A stretch of DNA of 64,000 nt. Origin: Centroberyx gerrardi (lineage: Eukaryota; Chordata; Actinopteri; Beryciformes; Berycidae). Below, piece after piece: positions 59,001-64,000 of the stretch. Position numbers and translations under genes: made by a program. How positions within the stretch are numbered: position 1 is the first letter of the stretch; each line of letters starts with the position of its first letter. The stretch spans positions 6,552,653 to 6,616,652 of the forward strand of contig NC_136020.1 in assembly GCF_048128805.1 (NCBI RefSeq), written 5' to 3'. The notes below the pieces were generated by a model. It ran no database searches, was not told the DNA's origin, and was given only the letters and a program-made list of their open reading frames with translations.

Positions 59001-62000
59001 ATTCATTCCTTTGTCAGCAATGTGCAAACTGCCAGTTAACCTACCTTCTCAGTTAGTGTGTCCATAGGCTTTTTATTATTTATGTTAACACTCCCCAGCT
59101 TGTTCTAGTTTAGACCACCACCATCTCTGTGTGTGTATTGTTCATCATATACATAACTAGCATCACATGTAGAAAAACATTGTTTGTAACATTGTATTCA
59201 TTGAGTCACCAAGTGATTTAAAAGCATGTCATATTGTGTTGTTTTCCTGATAATGGCATGTGTTTCAACAGTCCCATGTAGTGCACATGTCTGAGTCATT
59301 TGAGTATGTGACAGTGCACACCAGTTGCGTGTCGTACAACAAACGTCTTGTGTGTCGTCTTTAGCGTTGTGGTGTTTGGTGTTGTGTGTGCTCCCCTGCC
59401 TCTCTGGGACGTCTGCACAGTTGTATCACATTTCACTTGTCAAGTTTGCTCGACAGGGTGAGTGCGGCCAGCTCCTTTAGCAGGGCGGGGCCAGGGGCGG
59501 TGCCACGAGGCCAGCAGCTGATCGGACTGAGGAAGGCCTTGTACCGGGCGCTCCGCTCAGCCTTTAGAGCCTCGCGTAGAGCCACCTGTCACATGCTCAA
59601 GGCATATCCTTTACCTGGATACAAAGACTTCTGACCTTAGGTTGTGTTCACACTGGTCTGCCTTTTTTGTGGGGAAAAAGGCCTGACTAAACCACATTTT
59701 GTGCTGGTAATGAACAGTGGATTGCACTTTATCTCCATAAGGATTAGCTGCAGTAGCTGCCACTATCAGCAAAGAGTACTTCGGTATAATTCTTGCACTT
59801 ATTGGAAACTCCCACAATACAGCCAACATGCTCTATACTCATCATGATCAATTTGCTAACAACTACTACCAACTTTTCTACTGCTACTTTCTCCATTTTC
59901 CTTTTTTTCTTATTTTTGTTGTCGCAAACTGTAAGCTGCCTACATACAGTGAAACCCCTCCTCTTCTTCCTTGTTACTAGTTGGGTCACTAAAAAGCCAT
60001 GAACATCATGTGGTCTCCTCTAAAAAATTAAAATGCTCTCAACTTTAGAAAGCGTTCGGCTCTGCCTAAAAAGACGCCATGCGTAGCGCCTTTTCCAAAG
60101 TGCCTGCTGTCCATCTGTCTTGGGGTCACTCCCCATTGACTTTAATGTAAAAATAGTCTCTGGCACTTTTGAGAAAAGTGGAATAGTGTGATCATGGCTT
60201 AAATTTGCTCCCTGCTCAAATAGCAGTCATTCATGCATCTCAAGGGCGGAAGGGGAAGGTCTTGAGGGGAAAAAGTCTGAGTGGGGTCTCTTGAGGTTAG
60301 TGTGAGTAAGCAAGAAGAGAATGTTAATTCCTTGATGTTAGGCTTAGGAATCCCTGGACCTCTTTTGAGGTCATTCAAAGTTGATGCCTTGAAGCCATTG
60401 AAAGGGATAAGCATGCTTTTCGAAATATGAAATAGTCCTTTGTAAACTAAGATTTATGTCAGATGACCTGTGTTATGAGCCAGAAGCAAAAGCTGGTGTT
60501 AATGTTTTATTTATTAAACAATGTGCCGCATTCTGTAGATACACACACATTTTTGTCACAGAAGAGTGATGGGTCCTTAACGCCTCCCAACGTTCCCTCT
60601 GAACTCCGAGATCGACAACGTGACCAACTACGTGTCCGCGGTGCCTCTGAAGGAGCTGGGGCTCGGCCTGGGGATCGAGCATTTGGGTGACGAACAGGCC
60701 CAGGAGCTGACCGATGACTACAGCCTCCCCGCCCTGAAAGTAAGGCCTGAGAGACACAAGAAACAAGACACTAGAGCAGGAGGAGTGGGAGGAGTAGAGA
60801 GGGAGACGCTTAGAAAACAAGTTCAGGTTCTGCACAGTCCTACAGTGCATTCCTGGCAATGACGTATAGACCTAATTAGCGATCAGTGTATTTGAATGTG
60901 ATCTCAGCTTTGAGGTTCTCCACTTGATCAGTTGTCTTAATCTCTTCCATGGAGAATACAGTAACATTAGGCTACATGACTTGTTAGTTGATGTAAGCAA
61001 CTGAACCGCTTATAACATGTTACACACATACATAGAAGCACCACTTATACAATGTGATTTATTATAAAATACCAGTGCATGTGTTCTCTTATGGTCATTA
61101 AACAAAAGTTACATTTCAAATAATAAGACTGAAAGATGCAACACTTCACAGCTAAAAGCCTACATCAAAGAAAGGAAGGAATGGCAATAGAAATATAATG
61201 AAGAAGTAGACGGCATTTAGGGCATCTGCAGAGTAGTGGATGTTGTTCAGCTGCTGTTTGTGTGTTTGCCGTCCTGTAGATGCTGTTCCAGCTGTGGGTG
61301 GGACAGAGCTCTGAATGTTTCCGTCGACTGGCCCTCCTGCTGTCGCCACGGCGGCTAGAGGAGCCGGCCGAGGGCGGGGCCAAAGGCGAGGCCCCGCCTC
61401 CGCCCGCGCTGCACCGGGCCATCGCCACGGTGACCGAGCCCCTCCACCGCGCCCTGGCCGGCTGCCTCTGCGAGGTGCAGCGCAGCTACGACTTCCACCG
61501 CTACTTCGAGACCCAGCCGCGGGCGACGGGCTCCGACCGGGTGGGCCGAGCCAGGGAGAAGTGCCGAGAGCTCAACACCCTGCACACCTCCATCCGCAGC
61601 CTGCAGCTGCACCTCAAGGCCCTGCTCAGCGAGTGAGACACGCACATGTACACACACACACCCCTCTCTGAACGGCCTCACTCTACACCTCCCATAAAAT
61701 AAGATGAAACTTTAATGATCCCCAAGGGGAAACTGGGTCGTTGCACCAGCAAAGTAGAAATAGGATACAGTAACGAAAATAAGAATATAGCAAGTGGGGG
61801 GCGGGGGGGTAAACACAACACAGTTGGGAACTACAACACTAGAATATACTAAGGTGAAATATATGAATGAAGAGTATGACAAATAATGAATTATAGCATG
61901 TATTCATGGTGTGGAAAATAATAGATTATACTGTGAAAAAGAAAAAATGAATGCAAAATTTGTGCAACATAAGATACAAGAAAAACATGAACTGCATATA

Positions 62001-63274
62001 GTATGAAAATAATTTTAAAATTATATTAATATAAATGATATGCAAATGAACATGATAAACATGAGAATATGAACAAAACAAGCATGAATTTACACTTCCT
62101 CTTTTTATGAAGTACACTGATGAGGTGAATCCAGGTAAAAGCCATTATCCCTTATTGATTTCCCTTATTAAATCTCTACCAATCACAAAGGAGGAGAAAA
62201 GAGAAGCAGACGAGTTACAGAATGACTTTTAAGCTTTAAGACAATTGAGATGTGGATTGCGCTAAAGAGGTTTGAACTCAGTAGATGTCTCTAATATTTT
62301 GTATTCAGTGTACACAGAAAATATATATTTTGCCATTCATGATCCTTCCCATCTCCTGACCTGTCTCGCATATTTGCTCAATTTGCACCAAGCCTTGCAA
62401 GAGGAGAGAGAGAGAAAGAAGGGACCTGTATTTATTTATAGCTTGAGCCACAGGTACCGGCAATCACTGGTCCTATTAGTATTAAAGAGACAGGAGATAG
62501 AAATGCCAACAGGTCGTCACATTCTCCATTCGAAACCGTAACTGACAACTTACACGTTCACACCATTTTCCCCCATTCCTCTCTGGGCTTTTAAGCATAC
62601 AGAATCACCAAACATTCAGACTGTTACATAGCGTGGCAGCCTGCATTGGATTGAGTAATAACACCTCCAAAAATAGAAAAGTATAATACAAACATGTCTC
62701 ATGGGAGTCACCTGGATTTTTTATTTCTGCCATCAACGTTTCTCCTCCTCCTCTTTGTCTGCTGTGGTCAGGATGATCATCCTGGAGGACGACCTGGAGA
62801 AGCTGATGGTGTCCAAGGAGTCGGTGGAGTTGACGTGCGAGGGCTACCAGGAGCTCAGCAACCGGCTGCATCACCTCCAGCCTCACATGCAGGCCAGCGC
62901 CGGCTGCTGGGAGGACACCATTAGCCAGGTCCAACGCATGCTGAGACGGGCCAACACCTGCCCCGGTGAGCCGAGTGAAACATACACACACACCACCAAC
63001 TAGTGTTAGAAATACTGGAGATATTATTTTTATTCTTTTTAGAGTAAATGAGAAAAAAATGACAATTCAGAAAGTTCAACCCTATGAACAACAATAACTG
63101 TAACAACAAAAACAACAACAATAGTAACTATAACAACAACAGTAATAACAGTAACGATAACCATAATAACTATAACAAATGTAATAGCAATAACAATTAC
63201 AACAGTGATAACAACATCAACAACCAACAACTATAATAACAATAGAAACAGCTATAATATCAATATATAGTATA

Positions 63275-63330
<56 letters not shown>

Positions 63331-64000
63331 ATTCAGTGGTCTATTGGTTTCCGCAGTTACAGTGGGGCTATTTTTAGTGTGGACTTCCTCCTTCCCCTGC
63401 CCTGCCTCAAGACTATTCCCAGTCATGGAGGAAGTAGCTCCTTGAGAATATAGGACAAGAAACAGACCAACCAGAGAAAGGGAGGCAGCCACCAGAGGGG
63501 GGACAACACCATGACCTAGTTTCAGTTTAGACTGAGATCTTGATGTCATCTGTTCTTTGTTATGTGCGATAACTTCAGTCCATGTCATCCCTACAGGTAA
63601 TGCTGAGGGCCTGGAGCAGTGTGCCCCGCCTGTACCCCAGATTCCTACCCCTACTCCATCCTACCCCTTGATCCTGGACAGAGACCCTGTGCCAGAGGAG
63701 CTGGTAAGCGGGAATGTCCATCTGTGTGTCTTAGGTCCCCTTTCCACCTGGGGCCTGTCTGTCTGTATTTCCCTTTGTCAATCTCTCCTCCTGTTGTGTT
63801 TGACCAGGAGTGGGAGGCCTACGTGTCCGACTCGGACTCGGACGGCGAAGGCCAAGGGTCCTGGTGTGACATGTTGTCACCGGAGGAGCGGGAACGCCAG
63901 CGCAGGGAGAGGGAGGAGTCCCGCCGCGTCCTGTCAGAGCTGAAAGCTGTGCTGGGCTTCCGGGCGTCCGAGGGGGAGAGGATGAAGTGGAAGCAGCTGC
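53012..64000 (+). CDS. VEZT: VEZT, vezatin, 5' part (runs off the window)
   Basis: Two-pass membrane protein of adherens junctions; the human protein links myosin VIIa to the cadherin-catenin complex. Exons on the plus strand: 53012-53047, 54433-54570, 57759-57848, 58005-58189, 58601-58885, 59457-59603, 60592-60739, 61280-61632, 62772-62965, 63597-63703, 63808->64000. They give 625 codons (human about 780), so the C-terminus lies beyond the window. All phases agree. Human-like landmarks: [119 protein letters not shown]. Exon 3 is more divergent and its call rests on phase, GGRLWRL and HKLEQQL. One intron is of the U12 AT-AC class. The exon-8 part has gained alanine- and proline-rich sequence. 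Confidence 0.95.
53048..57758. other. VEZT: VEZT introns 1 and 2
   Basis: Intron 1 (53048-54432) begins with a tandem TTAGCTAGCTATATAAC sequence (about 53149-53180) and ends in a CT-rich tract that serves as the acceptor's polypyrimidine run. Intron 2 (54571-57758) holds C homopolymer runs near 55017-55038, a SINE, and CA/GT tracts near 56594-56614, 57151-57170 and 57474-57496. No further exon is needed for the reading frame. Confidence 0.6.
55880..56010 (+). mobile_element. tRNA-related SINE in VEZT intron 2
   Basis: Box A-like TTAGCTTAAAGGTGACGAG, box B-like GGTTGAAATCC about 30 bp later (55929-55939) and a 3' tail 'tttccctggataaataaaga'. The same tail type is seen as a stray fragment at about 44469-44497. 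Confidence 0.65.
58601..58885 (+). CDS. VEZT: VEZT exon 5: transmembrane hairpin
   Basis: Encodes residues 150-245. Two hydrophobic stretches lie close together: [20 protein letters not shown] (about 152-171) and [20 protein letters not shown] (about 174-193), followed by the basic [10 protein letters not shown]. This matches the double membrane span of vezatin. After the hairpin the conserved [16 protein letters not shown] begins the cytoplasmic vezatin core domain. Confidence 0.9.
59604..60591 (+). other. VEZT: VEZT intron 6: U12-type AT-AC intron
   Basis: The intron starts ATATCCTTT, an exact U12-type AT-AC donor, and ends CCCAAC|. A U12 branch site TCCTTAAC lies at 60574-60581, with the branch adenosine about 11 nt from the 3' end, the usual U12 spacing. 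Joining AAG GC| to |G TTC CCT CTG AAC gives [17 protein letters not shown], matching human MLKNYPLNSESDNVTNY. No GT occurs between the end of similarity and the in-frame stop at 59631-59633, so a standard donor is excluded. Confidence 0.93.
61697..62095. repeat. dispersed repeat 'AACTTTAATGATCCC' family, copy 3
   Basis: Starts 'aaaataagatgaaactttaa' TGATCCCCAAGGGGAAACTGGG, then 'tcgttgcaccagcaaagtag', and continues AT-rich with 'ttatagcatgtattcatgg' and 'atatagtatgaaaataa', as in copies 1 and 2. Located in VEZT intron 8. Confidence 0.7.
62096..62325. mobile_element. possible DNA-transposon fragment
   Basis: Holds 'agtacactgatgaggtgaat' CCAGGTAAAAGCC and, near its end, 'taatattttgtattcagtgt' ACAC. 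These resemble the terminal sequences of a common fish DNA transposon ending in TTTTGTACACTCAGTGTA. The assignment is from memory of that family and the copy is decayed. Confidence 0.35.
63087..63322. repeat. AAC/AAT-rich repeat and (AC)n in VEZT intron 9
   Basis: A degenerate AACAATAACT-type array (about 63087-63250), then a pure AC tract of about 52 bp (63271-63322). Both precede exon 10 by some 275 bp. Confidence 0.9.

Noticed and set aside
59604..59633. Reading VEZT exon 6 through to the stop (..[11 protein letters not shown]).
   Set aside because: Similarity is lost after MLKA, and the AT-AC U12 signals plus exon 7 restore the known protein.

Overview
The window is genomic DNA of a teleost fish, probably a spiny-rayed one. 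The reasons are vertebrate genes with short GT-AG introns, very dense CA/GT and GA/CT microsatellites, tRNA-derived SINEs, and L2-, Nimb- and Rex-like LINE remnants. Three protein-coding loci can be reconstructed exon by exon with consistent splice phases: NDUFA12 (minus, complete, 147 aa, 27143-29291), FGD6 (minus, complete, 1303 aa, 35957-52216) and VEZT (plus, 5' part of 625 codons, 53012 to the window end). As I recall human 12q22, the order is NDUFA12, NR2C1, FGD6, VEZT. Here NR2C1 is not seen between NDUFA12 and FGD6.

Layout. 1-27 kb holds no gene I can recognise. It contains microsatellites, SINEs, several non-autonomous DNA elements (one hAT-like copy at 12127-12493 has a perfect 8-bp target duplication) and a CpG-rich, promoter-like block near 13.98-14.34 kb. 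NDUFA12 occupies 27.1-29.3 kb. Upstream of it, 29.37-33.0 kb is a nest of transposons: a terminal-inverted-repeat DNA element holds a Nimb/I-type LINE, which itself holds an L2 fragment and a Rex/CR1-group LINE whose 341-aa reverse-transcriptase ORF is still open. The FGD6 3' UTR, 21 coding exons and introns fill about 34.1-52.2 kb. FGD6 and VEZT start head to head about 0.8 kb apart and seem to share a divergent promoter that contains a CTCF-like site.

Functions. NDUFA12 is an accessory subunit of mitochondrial complex I. FGD6 is a Rho-family GEF (proline-rich N-terminus, DH, PH, FYVE, PH). VEZT is a two-pass membrane protein of adherens junctions. They are not a functional operon; the grouping is conserved vertebrate microsynteny.

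Most notable details: a U12-type AT-AC intron in VEZT (59604-60591), a 31-nt microexon in the FGD6 DH domain (43095-43125) lying 7 nt from a three-unit 63-bp tandem repeat, a 10-nt first coding exon of FGD6, short upstream ORFs overlapping both the FGD6 and VEZT starts, and the nested transposons whose outer element begins 80 bp from the NDUFA12 start codon.
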